A DNA stretch of 64,000 bases from Clostridia bacterium. Its GTDB lineage: Bacteria > Bacillota > Clostridia > Oscillospirales > CAG-272. The stretch covers positions 1-64,000 of the forward strand of contig JAGBTY010000002.1 in assembly GCA_017631085.1 (NCBI GenBank). Direction: 5' to 3'. The position numbers were made by a program, and so were the translations under genes. Under the pieces are notes generated by a model, which was not told the origin of the DNA, made no database searches, and was given only the letters and a program-made list of their open reading frames with translations. Of the stretch, positions 8,601 through 17,400 are shown piece by piece. The first letter of the stretch is position 1. Each line of letters starts with the position of its first letter.

Positions 8601-9791
8601 TACAGGATAACGAAGAGTTTCCTGATTCTTCTCTGTTATTTCGTGATATGCGTAATCAACTCCGTAATATTTACCGGAATATTTAGTCATACTGCTCTCA
8701 TTTGCAAGCTTTTCGAAATCAAAAATTGCGCCTGAGCCATCAGGGAAGAATGTGTATCCACCATTGGGATTGCATCCTGCTCCCATATAAGGAAGAATGT
8801 CGATGCTATCAAGTCTGTAGAGAGACTCGTTAAAGCGGATACCGTTTGCAGGAAGTCTTACACTCATTCCATACGCATCAAGCGTATATTCGAGTGCCAT
8901 TTTGAACAAAGGCGGATCAAGCTCGTCGCTTGTGTATTCTGTCTTCATATGGGCTGCATCAAGATCCTCATATGAAAATTCAGGACAGTATGTCTTGATC
9001 AATTCCTCAACCTGAATCTCGTTTACCTTTGTTGTTGCAGTGTTATAGGAATACACGTCCATTTTGTTTGTAATGGGGTAATCCTTTTTCATTTTATCAA
9101 GTGCACTACCCGTCTTCACATCTTGATCCTGAAGAGTAAACGCGTACTGCACACGCTTGAATTCGAAGCTATTCTCTCCAACCGCTTCCTTAATTACATT
9201 AAGGATTTGGTTCTCGAAATCTTCTCTTTCCATAAGTCTCGGTATAAGCATTCTTGCGTTTTCACGACCGATCGTATACTCAACACGAATACCGTTCTTT
9301 ATGTTCTTAACAATTATCTGACCTCTTTTAGCAGCCTCAGTGAAGCTGTTATAGTGGTTCTGCTGTCCTGAGGTTACATCCGTAAAGTGTACGATAAGCT
9401 GTGAAAGAACAGCGTCCTTCGTTGAATCCGCTATTGACTGCGTACCTATGTTATAAGGGTTACTGAAAAGTGTTTCTCCTGTTGCGATACAGTGGGTTGC
9501 AACCTCTCCGCTATATGCGTCTACGTAAAGGCGGTATCCGTCCTTTTCAAGACGGAGGTCCATCTTTGCAAGCTTATCTGCAGGAGTCTTTATTGTTTTC
9601 AGAATGGGCTTTTCTGGGTCCTCACCCTCAATATAGTATGTGCCTTTGAAATAATCGTGGAGAGTAGGTTTAGCATTACTTGTATAATTTGTAAGCTTAA
9701 CTTCGCTTTCTTCTGCCCCGGTTACTATAACAAATGCTCCCAATAGCATCACAACAGCTAAGATAGTCGATAGTATTCTCTTTATTTTCAT
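5610..9791 (-). CDS. Secreted DUF5696 protein with acidic inserts and helical region
   Basis: The 1393-residue protein begins with a Sec signal peptide (residues 1-26, hydrophobic 'ILAVVMLLGAFVIV', then 'TGAEE'). The region up to about residue 900 resembles DUF5696, a large extracytoplasmic family of unknown function found beside sugar ABC transporters in Bacillota. Marks are 'RLYVDAYSGEVA' followed by 'TLFSNPYNIG', and 'GCNPNGGYTFFPDGSGAI'. A very acidic low-complexity insert (about 420-500, Glu/Asp/Gly/Ser) interrupts it. Residues about 930-1290 are predicted mostly helical, with many Ala and Lys. A second acidic stretch spans about 1299-1335, before a final beta-rich tail. No lipobox or C-terminal anchor is seen. 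The operon position suggests polysaccharide handling at the cell surface, but no catalytic activity can be assigned. Confidence 0.82.
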   Translation of the reverse strand: MKIKRILSTILAVVMLLGAFVIVTGAEESEVKLTNYTSNAKPTLHDYFKGTYYIEGEDPEKPILKTIKTPADKLAKMDLRLEKDGYRLYVDAYSGEVATHCIATGETLFSNPYNIGTQSIADSTKDAVLSQLIVHFTDVTSGQQNHYNSFTEAAKRGQIIVKNIKNGIRVEYTIGRENARMLIPRLMEREDFENQILNVIKEAVGENSFEFKRVQYAFTLQDQDVKTGSALDKMKKDYPITNKMDVYSYNTATTKVNEIQVEELIKTYCPEFSYEDLDAAHMKTEYTSDELDPPLFKMALEYTLDAYGMSVRLPANGIRFNESLYRLDSIDILPYMGAGCNPNGGYTFFPDGSGAIFDFEKLANESSMTKYSGKYYGVDYAYHEITEKNQETLRYPVFGLVENQEFLVGTELLPPGFIISPDVEEEEEEEGKDDTENSEDGETSDDSVDTENGGSEGTEGEGTEDGENGEAGENGEGEEDGDDEEDSEEEEETYIRNRGFLAIVEEGDALMNIATYHGGNESNYNTVMMSVFPRPKDSYNIADSISIGEKDSKWTVVSSRKYTGSYKIRYIMLTDDAVAEASGLKSYYECSYMGMAKAYREYLERNNVLTRLEESDVGNGIPLYIEVFGTMMTTKRILSIPVETMTPLTTFEDVATMYGDLSDEEIENINFILTGFTDGGLSSGSVPYKLKWDNSVEKEMKFEELLADSKENGYNVYPDFDFVFTKGDKWFDGLSLSKHAARTIDGRYSSKREYSATKQSYVSYFELALSPAYFSRFYEKLVDEYLEYSPNSIAVSTLGSYLNSDFDEDEPFNRADSKTFTENAFEYFDGKFDNVLTSGGNAYSWKYVDHIKDIALDSSRMREASASVPFLGIVLHGYVQFAGDPINMEGNIEYAKLKALENGAALNFILSYRDTENLKKDEYLSKYYSIKYEFWLNDVVELYNEVNSLLDDLQTSVIVEHKFLNDNAMRVPDSDEIEADAKNAVSDAVANYKAYEKATIEEERIALLEARRNIINTSKDLAKSQNAEESGSVAEIVAKFKAVADKLKTSHIKNIEDGAKAIKDTIAAIEKAVAYLKPSETPVAGSYSEAYKTFATQFAGNDTALAALKAFDASYKKMVEVWFGTSTLTEDEINTLTTEYEGNKKALETAAKDINADTETAINNWLEEIQKNKDEYVLYTGDKVTIEGNYTKAIEDALEYLVKTLYNDGAKAIDKVEGLVARYEKGIADIKMFNDNDIYTEAARADLKAMLDDVADEYELVKPVSAELRKTIKDSYDALVAVLPKGTEVVEFKLSDYVEVEGEGEAEEDTAEGEDTEGKDAEGDAEDAEDAEEEPSESVSKYVVAENKIVYEVYSNGTAFILNFNNYSVLVKIDGKNYFVDAYGYKMLKNVKI

Positions 9792-9811
9792 TATTATCTT
9801 CCTCCTATCTG

Positions 9812-12028
9812 TTAAACTCTAAATTGGATCTCTGTTACAATATTGGTTACAAAGCTTACGAGCTTTCCAAACAATGTCGAGAACAGAAGCGCTATAAACA
9901 TGATAACTACCATTGCAAGTATCGTACCAAGTATCGTAAGTACGTTCTTGCCCATGGAATAGTCGTGTGTTACCATCATACCGAAGAATATAAGCATTCC
10001 CGTCCAAATAAATGCTATTGCCGAAATGACCGAAAGAATGTTTGCTTCGGTAGAAAGTACGAAGTTAGATGCGATCGTTACAGGAACGAGTATAAGTACC
10101 ATTGGTAACAATGAGTACGTAGATGCAATAAAGATGTCCTTGAAGCTTCCTTCACCGTCAAACAATGTTGTAAGACACCAGTTTGCAACTATCCACAGGA
10201 ATACGGGAACAAGAACGCTAAGCAAAACGCTGAATATAGTTCCGTATTTTTCCTGAGGATTAAGAACGTATCCCTGACCTACCGACTGATAATAGAATGC
10301 AAGTATTGTAAGTCCAAGTATAGTCGCACCTGCTCTTACTGAACCACGCTTTTCGTGTTTCAGATCCCAATAACCGTCAAACGGGTGGAATATAACGTGG
10401 AATACGTATATAAGCTCTTGTCCATAGGTACGCGGTCCTGCCGTAACAGAGACTCGCTTGTTGACCTTTTTAGCATACTTGAGGAATGCCGAGCAAGCAA
10501 GAGCTATGGCAACCACAACTATCGGTATCAACCAGATAAAGTCAGCGATCCAAGCATTTCGGATCTCCTTGTATGCCAAAGAGTAGTTTTCAACGTCGTA
10601 TGCAAGCTTGAAGTTATCAATTGCTTCTTCATACTGTCTGCTTCTGTAAAGAGCGCTACCAATTCCGATATATGCTGTATCGAAGTTGGAGTTACGCTGA
10701 AGAATGTTTCTCCAGTCGTCAATTGCCTGGTCATAACGTCTCTCATTCTGATTCTTAAGAGCCTGAATAAGTATATCACCGTACTCTGTTCTCTCAAAAA
10801 CAGTAAATGAATTTTCGTTTGCATCAAGCAAAAGCATTTTATCGCCCTGGTATGCTATACCTGCAAGCTTTGAAATATTACCGGTCTGTCTACCGGTATC
10901 ACCGAAAGCGAACAGGAGATTTCCGTCGAAGTCATAGGTGAATACCTTACTTCTCTTCTGGTCAATGATCGACCAGGTCTTTTCAGGACCGGATGCCGCA
11001 TCAACTACAGTTGAAGGACCTTCAATCGTGTCAGACACATTGACCTTTACCATATCTACTTCACCGGAAGGCGGGTAAAATCCGTTACGTCTCATTATCT
11101 CCGATCCAGCCGCGTTGAGAAGCTTTACGGGAGCATAGTCACCTGATGTAGATTTGCTTGTTATTGAGCCTGATACCTGTTTCTCGTCGATAGACGATGT
11201 TGTTACATAAATAAAGTCATCAAAAAGTTCGATATTATTGAACTGAGTAGGAATAATGTTCAATGACATTTCTCTCTGCTTCTCTGTCTGGAATCTTCTC
11301 CATATTCTGTCCCAAACACCGATTACAACCTTCTGTGCTCCGATAAATCCTGTAAACTCACCTTCGTCAGTCATTACTATGACACCCTGGTTAGTTGTAG
11401 GAGATACGACATAGAGTCTGTTATACTGGTCTACTGCCAAAGCAGTGGGTTTATACACTGAACCCTCTTCAAAAAGCTCGGATTCAGGTTTTGCAATGGT
11501 AGAAAGGTAGTTACCATTACGGTCAAAGGTTATTATTCTGTTCTTATCGGTATCGCAAACGAATATCTTTCCAAGCTGTTCATCGGAAGTGCCAACCATC
11601 TTGTCGGGTGTTACAAAAACTCCCTTGGGATTTAAAAGACTATCCGCAACACCGTTTGCGTTGATAAACGTTTCGATTATAAACTTAAGCTTATAGTATC
11701 TGTCAAGGACGATAATTCTGTTGTTTCCTGAGTCAGCAATGTAAACATTCATCTCGTCGTCAACAAATATGTCCGAAGGATTATTAAGATTAAGTTTTTC
11801 GGTATTATTATCAAGACCCGAATAATACTTTAACGTTGTCTCCTTGGAGTCAAGGTTCATATAAGTAGCGTCTATCGTATCATAAGGAACATATGCGTCA
11901 GGAGAATGCAAAGCCTTTCCGTTTATTGAATATGTATACGTCTGATAAGGAGATGACGCTGTGACAGGAAGAGACAATAACATTATGAAAACAAATGCAA
12001 TGCAAAGTATTGTTGTTAACTTTTTCAT
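9812..12028 (-). CDS. NHL-repeat/TPR membrane protein with Yip1 domain
   Basis: The 738-residue protein has a signal peptide or first membrane helix (residues 5-24). NHL beta-propeller repeats follow ('PSDIFVDDEMNVYIADSGNN', 'KIFVCDTDKNRIITFDRNGN') over about residues 65-420. One or two TPR units lie at about 430-490 ('YDQAIDDWRNILQ', 'YEEAIDNFKLAY'). A membrane helix lies near 493-515, then a Yip1-type domain of about five membrane helices (about 535-735). The propeller is predicted outside the cell and the Yip1 domain in the membrane. It lies between the two permease pairs, 17 nt after the first pair. Its function is unknown; scaffolding or sensing for the transporter is an inference from domains and position. 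Confidence 0.82.
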   Translation of the reverse strand: MKKLTTILCIAFVFIMLLSLPVTASSPYQTYTYSINGKALHSPDAYVPYDTIDATYMNLDSKETTLKYYSGLDNNTEKLNLNNPSDIFVDDEMNVYIADSGNNRIIVLDRYYKLKFIIETFINANGVADSLLNPKGVFVTPDKMVGTSDEQLGKIFVCDTDKNRIITFDRNGNYLSTIAKPESELFEEGSVYKPTALAVDQYNRLYVVSPTTNQGVIVMTDEGEFTGFIGAQKVVIGVWDRIWRRFQTEKQREMSLNIIPTQFNNIELFDDFIYVTTSSIDEKQVSGSITSKSTSGDYAPVKLLNAAGSEIMRRNGFYPPSGEVDMVKVNVSDTIEGPSTVVDAASGPEKTWSIIDQKRSKVFTYDFDGNLLFAFGDTGRQTGNISKLAGIAYQGDKMLLLDANENSFTVFERTEYGDILIQALKNQNERRYDQAIDDWRNILQRNSNFDTAYIGIGSALYRSRQYEEAIDNFKLAYDVENYSLAYKEIRNAWIADFIWLIPIVVVAIALACSAFLKYAKKVNKRVSVTAGPRTYGQELIYVFHVIFHPFDGYWDLKHEKRGSVRAGATILGLTILAFYYQSVGQGYVLNPQEKYGTIFSVLLSVLVPVFLWIVANWCLTTLFDGEGSFKDIFIASTYSLLPMVLILVPVTIASNFVLSTEANILSVISAIAFIWTGMLIFFGMMVTHDYSMGKNVLTILGTILAMVVIMFIALLFSTLFGKLVSFVTNIVTEIQFRV

Positions 12029-12045
12029 TTTTCTCCTCCTGAAAA

Positions 12046-12918
12046 TTAGTCTTTCATACCACTGGAGCCCATGGTCTCAATGATATTAGATTGTGTTACA
12101 ACGAACACAAGGATAGGAACGAGCATCATTACGACGGTTGCCGCAGCACTTGCTCCGGCACGCTTGATACCGCCCGCGGTGATCTGCTGAATAGCATAGT
12201 TCAATGACTTGAGCTGTTCAGAGTGGATATATACAGACTGTCCTGCGTTCCAGAGAGACTGGAAGGAATAAACGATAAGTGTCAGCCATGCAGGCTTAAC
12301 CATTGGCATCGCTATTACCCAGAAGGTTCTAAGCTCACTCGCTCCGTCGAGTCTCGAGCTTTCAAGGACCGCATCTGTTACGTTGGTATCCATAAACTGC
12401 TTCATAAGGTAAAGTCCGAGAGTCGAACCCCAAGCAGGAATAACGATCGCCCAATATGTATCGATCATATTCAATGCACTCATCAAGATAAAGCTTGTGA
12501 TAGCGGTAACTGTCTGGTGGAACATAAGGGATGTCTGAACCAGCTTAAATGTGCCCTTCGCTCCGGGGAACTTGATCTTAGCAAGCGCGTAAGCTGCGAG
12601 AGATGCTACGAACAAGTGTCCTGCCGTACCTGCAACAGAGGTAAATACTGTGTTGAAGATATATCTTGAGAAAGGAACGAGGTTTCCGCTCATAAGTGAG
12701 AAGAGGTCCTTAAAGTTCTTGAACGTTGGGTTGTAAACGATAAATCTTGGGGGGAACATCCAAAGCTCGTCAAGAGGCTTAAGAGACTGTATTACAACGT
12801 AATACATAGGTACAAACATGAATACTCCAAGTATTACGAGAAGCACCGTAATACCTGCGTCTCCTCCTGCTGATCGTGCGAGGACAACTTTATGTTTTCT
12901 TGTTCTTAATTTTGCCAT
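12046..12918 (-). CDS. Carbohydrate ABC transporter permease, MalG type (first pair)
   Basis: The 290-residue membrane protein has the normal length and six-helix pattern of a MalG-type permease. The coupling loop is 'LESSRLDGASELRTFWVI' near residues 185-205. The start was set to ATG 12918, one base past the upstream gene's TGA, because AAAGGTGGG lies upstream in the end of that gene. An earlier in-frame start would add 14 residues inside the previous gene. The tight junction indicates translational coupling with the MalF-type partner. The final residues 'VTQSNIIETMGSSGMKD' match sugar permeases of this group. Confidence 0.88.
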   Translation of the reverse strand: MAKLRTRKHKVVLARSAGGDAGITVLLVILGVFMFVPMYYVVIQSLKPLDELWMFPPRFIVYNPTFKNFKDLFSLMSGNLVPFSRYIFNTVFTSVAGTAGHLFVASLAAYALAKIKFPGAKGTFKLVQTSLMFHQTVTAITSFILMSALNMIDTYWAIVIPAWGSTLGLYLMKQFMDTNVTDAVLESSRLDGASELRTFWVIAMPMVKPAWLTLIVYSFQSLWNAGQSVYIHSEQLKSLNYAIQQITAGGIKRAGASAAATVVMMLVPILVFVVTQSNIIETMGSSGMKD

Positions 12919-12919
12919 A

Positions 12920-13867
12920 TCACGATCCCACCTTTGAAAGTATCTTTTTGACCAGCGCATTAGAGCCGATCATTACCGCGAAGAGCACGACCGCTATCGC
13001 CGACGAGTAACCGATCTCAAAACGCTGTCCTCCATAGTCGTCCAAGTGGTGAACTATGGTGTGTGCCGCATAGTCGACCGAGGGGAATCCGCAAAGCGCT
13101 GTAACGACTCCGCCAAAGCCGAACGAGTTTGTTATAGCCATGACCGCACCGAACATAAGCTGCGGCTTCATGTTCGGAAGGGTTATGTACCAAAGCTCCT
13201 GCCATCTGTTTCTGATTCCGTCAACCGCACCTGCTTCGAACTGTGCCTTGTCTATACCCTGAAGACCTGCGATGAATGAAAGGAAGGATGTACCGAGAGA
13301 CGTCCAGAGAGCAACTATAATACAGAGCGGCATTACCCAGTCCGCATCCTTAAAGAACTGAATTTCTGTAGTTATCATTCCAAGTTCCATTAGTATTGCG
13401 TTTGCCCAACCGTAAGAGTCTCCCGAGAAAAGTGTACCCCAAACGAGATACGCCTGACCTGAAATTGAGGGAGCGTAGAAGATAAGAGTTACGATAGCTC
13501 TTATTCTGGGCGACAATTCGTTAATGAACCATGCAACCATAAGTGACATCAAATAGGAAACAGGTCCAACGATTATCGCGAAGATAAGCGTATTTTTACA
13601 TGCGATAAGGAATATATCGTCATATAAGAACAGTCTTGTATAGTTTTTGAATCCGACGGGAGTCGGAAATTCAAGCATGTTAAAGTCTGTAAAGCTGATA
13701 ACCATCGACAGAACAACGGGCAATACGGTAAAGCACAAGAAGATCAACATATAAGGCGCTATCATAGCGTATGCGACCTTATTTCGCTTTATTTCCTTCC
13801 ATGTCCATTGCCATTTTGTCATCTCACTACGTGACACAGCTTTCTTTTTTGCTGTTTTTTCTGACAT
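12920..13867 (-). CDS. Carbohydrate ABC transporter permease, MalF type (first pair)
   Basis: The 315-residue membrane protein is a MalF-type sugar permease. The N-terminus is basic and cytoplasmic, then comes 'YAMIAPYMLIFLCFTVLPVV' as first helix. The coupling loop is 'FEAGAVDGIRNRWQELWYI' near residues 210-230. The start at 13867 was chosen because AAGGAG sits about 10 nt upstream; the ATG at 13876 would lie almost on top of that site. It follows the giant solute-binding protein gene by 44 nt and probably forms the heterodimeric channel that receives its substrate. The ATPase must come from elsewhere. Confidence 0.88.
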   Translation of the reverse strand: MSEKTAKKKAVSRSEMTKWQWTWKEIKRNKVAYAMIAPYMLIFLCFTVLPVVLSMVISFTDFNMLEFPTPVGFKNYTRLFLYDDIFLIACKNTLIFAIIVGPVSYLMSLMVAWFINELSPRIRAIVTLIFYAPSISGQAYLVWGTLFSGDSYGWANAILMELGMITTEIQFFKDADWVMPLCIIVALWTSLGTSFLSFIAGLQGIDKAQFEAGAVDGIRNRWQELWYITLPNMKPQLMFGAVMAITNSFGFGGVVTALCGFPSVDYAAHTIVHHLDDYGGQRFEIGYSSAIAVVLFAVMIGSNALVKKILSKVGS

Positions 13868-13911
13868 GTACTTCATTCTCCTTTTTAGATTTTTCTACAA
13901 TATTATTTATA

Positions 13912-16900
13912 TTACTTATAATCTTCGTATCTGAGGAGCTGCTTTGCAGCAGTTCTGAGAGCCGCAACTGCATCTGCATAAGTTTCTGCATCAAAATTCT
14001 CGAGGTCGTCAGCCAACGCACCGATGGAGGCATAATCCTCTGTGATATATCCGTCGATCAAGTCAAGGATATTGTTTACAGTTGCCATATGCTCTGAAGC
14101 AACGTCTCCGCTGTCTATCAACGCATTAAGTTCTGCTTCAGCTTCTTTCATACGTTTCTGTGCAAGAGTTTCACCAAGCTCAAGAGTTTCAAGTCCGAAT
14201 TCCTGACGCTTACGCGTTATTTCTTCATTGATAGTCTTAATATAACTCTGAAGCTCTGTTACAGGGTCTACATTATCGTTGTAAGCAGCAAGGAATGCAA
14301 ATCCTGTATAACGACCAACTATATATGCACCGGGATAGTTAGGAACTGCGGCAAGATTATTGAACTGCTTTTCAAGCTGTTCATATTCTGCTCTTGTCCA
14401 AGGCAAGCTTTCAAGAGCATCAAGGTTAGCAGTCGGATGCTTTGCAGAAGGTCCGAGAAGAGCAACCATCTCTTCAGCGTACTCTATCTGACAATCAGCT
14501 CCTGCGTGCCACTTCATGAACTCCCAAGCTGGATCAGCAGAGTCACATCCATGTATCATTACTATAGCTGTCGTTGCAGAAACAGATACATTATTAATAT
14601 TACCGTTCTCGTCCATGTAACCGGGCATTGGATAGAAGCTCCACAAGCCTTCTATTTCGGTTGCGAATACCTTAAGCTGGTTATACGTACCTGTGTACGC
14701 TGCAAAACCGATCGGCATCTCACCCGTTCTGAAACGGTTCGGGAAGTCATACTGATAGGGGAATGAATACATCGTGTAGAGCTCACACATTTCATTGAAT
14801 GCTTCAAGCGCTACGTTGGAATCAAGGTTGATTCTCATACCGTCATCTGCGAAGAGCTCACCGCCCATCTGATAAATAAAGATATTGGAATCACTCTGCA
14901 TTCCTATTTCCATGTTATTTGCCTGAAGAACCGGAATTGCTTCCTTAATGTCGTCCCACGTCTTAGGAATATCGATGCCAAGGTCGGCAAGGATATCTTC
15001 ACGAACGAACATCATCGGGAAGACCTGGGTCTCAGGAAGTCCGTAATAGTGAAGCTCTACTTCGTTCGTCTCTTCGTTAAGACATTCAGAACGAAGAACT
15101 ATCATTGCGGACTCGTCAAAGTCATTTTTGACGTCTTCAAAATCATCAAGGTCGTCAATTGGTAGTACCGCATTACGTATTGCGTAGTTAATAACTTCGC
15201 CCTGACCTAATCCTATAAAGACATCAGGTCCTTGACCTGAGAGGATAGAAGGAAGCAACGTACCAGCCGCAACAAGCTTCAGGTCTACTGTGATTCCCGT
15301 TTCGGGAGTAAACTCATTATTAATAAGGTTACGAATTACGTTTGACTGGTCACGTCCGTAAGCAAGCCATACCTCAACAAGATCTTCATCCTCGTCGGGT
15401 TCTTTCATTGCTCCCATACGGTCGTAGTTACGGAAGAAGCTCATTACAAAGCTTACTATCTCGTGCCAAAGTGTCTTGAAGAATCCTGCTTCATCATCAG
15501 GTATCTCTTCGTCTGCGTTTTGGATCGTTATATAATCCAAAAGGAGAGGCTGTGTCTTTGCATCACTAAGCCATGTACCAAGGTTACCGATATAGGTCTT
15601 GAGCTGACCGAGGTTTTTAGCAACCATGTCGTCGCCCTTGGGTCCACCCATATCCTGAAGAAGTCTCGCGATCTTTTCAAGTGTTGCGGTCATCGAGCTC
15701 TTATCGGATTCCTCAATAAGTCTGTCTATAACGCCTTTGGTTCCCGTTGCTTCGTCACCGGCCAATACAACAGCCTGATTAACGATATCTGCCATGGTAT
15801 CGGGAAGAACTCTCTTGAATCCGTAGTCACGGTATTCGTCAGGGCTGGTTCCCGTAAGCTTCAATATTGAAAGGTAGTCGTTATTAATATGTTCAAGCGA
15901 ATCCTGAACTGTCTGGATGATCTCACCCATACTACCGAGGGTAACTTCAAGGCGAAGTTTGTATTTAACACCCTCTTCGAAATAGAACTCGAAATCCGTA
16001 TCACCGTCGGTCAGATAACCGGACTGCCAATCAGATGAATAATTGAATTTCAAGAATGCAGCTTCTGTAAAAGGAATACCGTTATAGTAACCGTCGTCTC
16101 CTTCTTCGAGAGCACCTTCTTCGCTAAAGAGCAAGAGTGCTCTGGAGGTTGACATACCTTCAAGAATGCTCTGCTTAAATCTCGCCGCAATATTATACAT
16201 ACCGCTTGAGCTTACAACAAAATCATACTCTATCCACTGACCTGCGCTCTGCCACTTGTCTCCGCCAAGTGTATTAAGAAGAGTTCTGTCGGTTGCCGTA
16301 GGAGAGTTTATCGCGCTCGTTCCGTCGTATACGGGATATATCGTCTGAGAAGAGGTGGTCGAAGTGTATTCAGCTTCAATTTTTATATATCCGTCTCCCA
16401 TAGGAGCATCGGCATATTTTTCATTTCTATATGCATCGTAAGAAGGAACAGCATCCTCGTCAACAGGAATAAGGCGGATCTCTTTTATTGCGATAGGCTC
16501 GTTTACCGCCTCAAGAGAAATGGTTGCCTTACCTGTTTCAGCGTCAGGACCAACAACGAATTGGAACGCATCACTGTAAAATCCGTTGGAATCCTTCAAT
16601 ATATATTCTGCAAAATCAGGAGCTTCCTGCAAACTGGAACGAATTTCGTTCTTGTCAATATCTATTACAAAGAAACGAAGCTCATATCTGTTTACAAGCT
16701 CTGCCGCTTCCTCTGTCCAAACGGTAGGCATCTTATACTTAACACAAGCAATTTCTTTTCCTTTCTTGTTCGTGTATGTATAAGGCTCTGCCTCAAGTCC
16801 CGCTTCCTCTGCTTCAGCAATAAGACCTTCTTCCGTCTCATTTTTGCCTATTTCAAGAATAGCATCGGGGTATACGTTCTTCCAAAGTCTCGCTATCGTA

Positions 16901-17379
16901 AGATAACGCGCCTCTTTAAAAGGAACCTCACCGTTGATCATGAATATTCTTTCCACAGACGCCGATTTGTTCTCTATGGGATAATATTCAATAATGATGT
17001 TATACTTTTTAGCCGGATCTTTAGGACCTATGTCAGACTCTGGAATAGTCCATGTTACTGTACCGGAGTCGGGAGTAACGAGAACCTTCTTTCCATCAAA
17101 TTCCTTGATTTCGGTCTTGGCATCAATACCGACCTCAGCCTTAAAGATACCCGTTGTTCCGTCGATATATATCGTTTTATCGCCGGGCTCAACATTTGCG
17201 TTTGCAGCGTAATACTCGCTGTACGAAATCGCATTCAACAGCTCGGCTATATCGCTTATATCCTTATCGGTCGTAGAGTCTTCATCGTTATTGGCACTTG
17301 CAACAACGCTTCCACCACAGAACAAGAACATTACCGCCAATAACAAAGCTGTCACTCTTTGAAATTTCGTTCGTTTCAT
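13912..17379 (-). CDS. Giant extracellular solute-binding protein with carbohydrate-binding-like N-terminal domains
   Basis: The 1155-residue protein has a Sec signal peptide (residues 1-29, ending 'VVASA'); no convincing lipobox surrounds its only early cysteine. Residues about 55-310 look like a beta-sandwich. Residues about 330-480 resemble a CBM6/CBM35-type module ('YIKIEAEYTS', 'GQWIEYDFVVSSSGMYNIAARF'). A helical spacer runs to about 650. Residues about 660-1085 are a family-1 sugar-binding protein fold ('VEVWLAYGRDQSNVI', 'GQGPDVFIGLGQGEV', 'YYGLPETQVFPMMF'). A helical tail ends the protein. Ordinary binding proteins have about 420-550 residues. It heads the operon, with AGGAGG and a structured leader RNA upstream. 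The substrate is probably an oligo- or polysaccharide, but cannot be specified. Confidence 0.85.
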   Translation of the reverse strand: MKRTKFQRVTALLLAVMFLFCGGSVVASANNDEDSTTDKDISDIAELLNAISYSEYYAANANVEPGDKTIYIDGTTGIFKAEVGIDAKTEIKEFDGKKVLVTPDSGTVTWTIPESDIGPKDPAKKYNIIIEYYPIENKSASVERIFMINGEVPFKEARYLTIARLWKNVYPDAILEIGKNETEEGLIAEAEEAGLEAEPYTYTNKKGKEIACVKYKMPTVWTEEAAELVNRYELRFFVIDIDKNEIRSSLQEAPDFAEYILKDSNGFYSDAFQFVVGPDAETGKATISLEAVNEPIAIKEIRLIPVDEDAVPSYDAYRNEKYADAPMGDGYIKIEAEYTSTTSSQTIYPVYDGTSAINSPTATDRTLLNTLGGDKWQSAGQWIEYDFVVSSSGMYNIAARFKQSILEGMSTSRALLLFSEEGALEEGDDGYYNGIPFTEAAFLKFNYSSDWQSGYLTDGDTDFEFYFEEGVKYKLRLEVTLGSMGEIIQTVQDSLEHINNDYLSILKLTGTSPDEYRDYGFKRVLPDTMADIVNQAVVLAGDEATGTKGVIDRLIEESDKSSMTATLEKIARLLQDMGGPKGDDMVAKNLGQLKTYIGNLGTWLSDAKTQPLLLDYITIQNADEEIPDDEAGFFKTLWHEIVSFVMSFFRNYDRMGAMKEPDEDEDLVEVWLAYGRDQSNVIRNLINNEFTPETGITVDLKLVAAGTLLPSILSGQGPDVFIGLGQGEVINYAIRNAVLPIDDLDDFEDVKNDFDESAMIVLRSECLNEETNEVELHYYGLPETQVFPMMFVREDILADLGIDIPKTWDDIKEAIPVLQANNMEIGMQSDSNIFIYQMGGELFADDGMRINLDSNVALEAFNEMCELYTMYSFPYQYDFPNRFRTGEMPIGFAAYTGTYNQLKVFATEIEGLWSFYPMPGYMDENGNINNVSVSATTAIVMIHGCDSADPAWEFMKWHAGADCQIEYAEEMVALLGPSAKHPTANLDALESLPWTRAEYEQLEKQFNNLAAVPNYPGAYIVGRYTGFAFLAAYNDNVDPVTELQSYIKTINEEITRKRQEFGLETLELGETLAQKRMKEAEAELNALIDSGDVASEHMATVNNILDLIDGYITEDYASIGALADDLENFDAETYADAVAALRTAAKQLLRYEDYK

Positions 17380-17400
17380 TCAAAATTCCTCCTGCATTTT

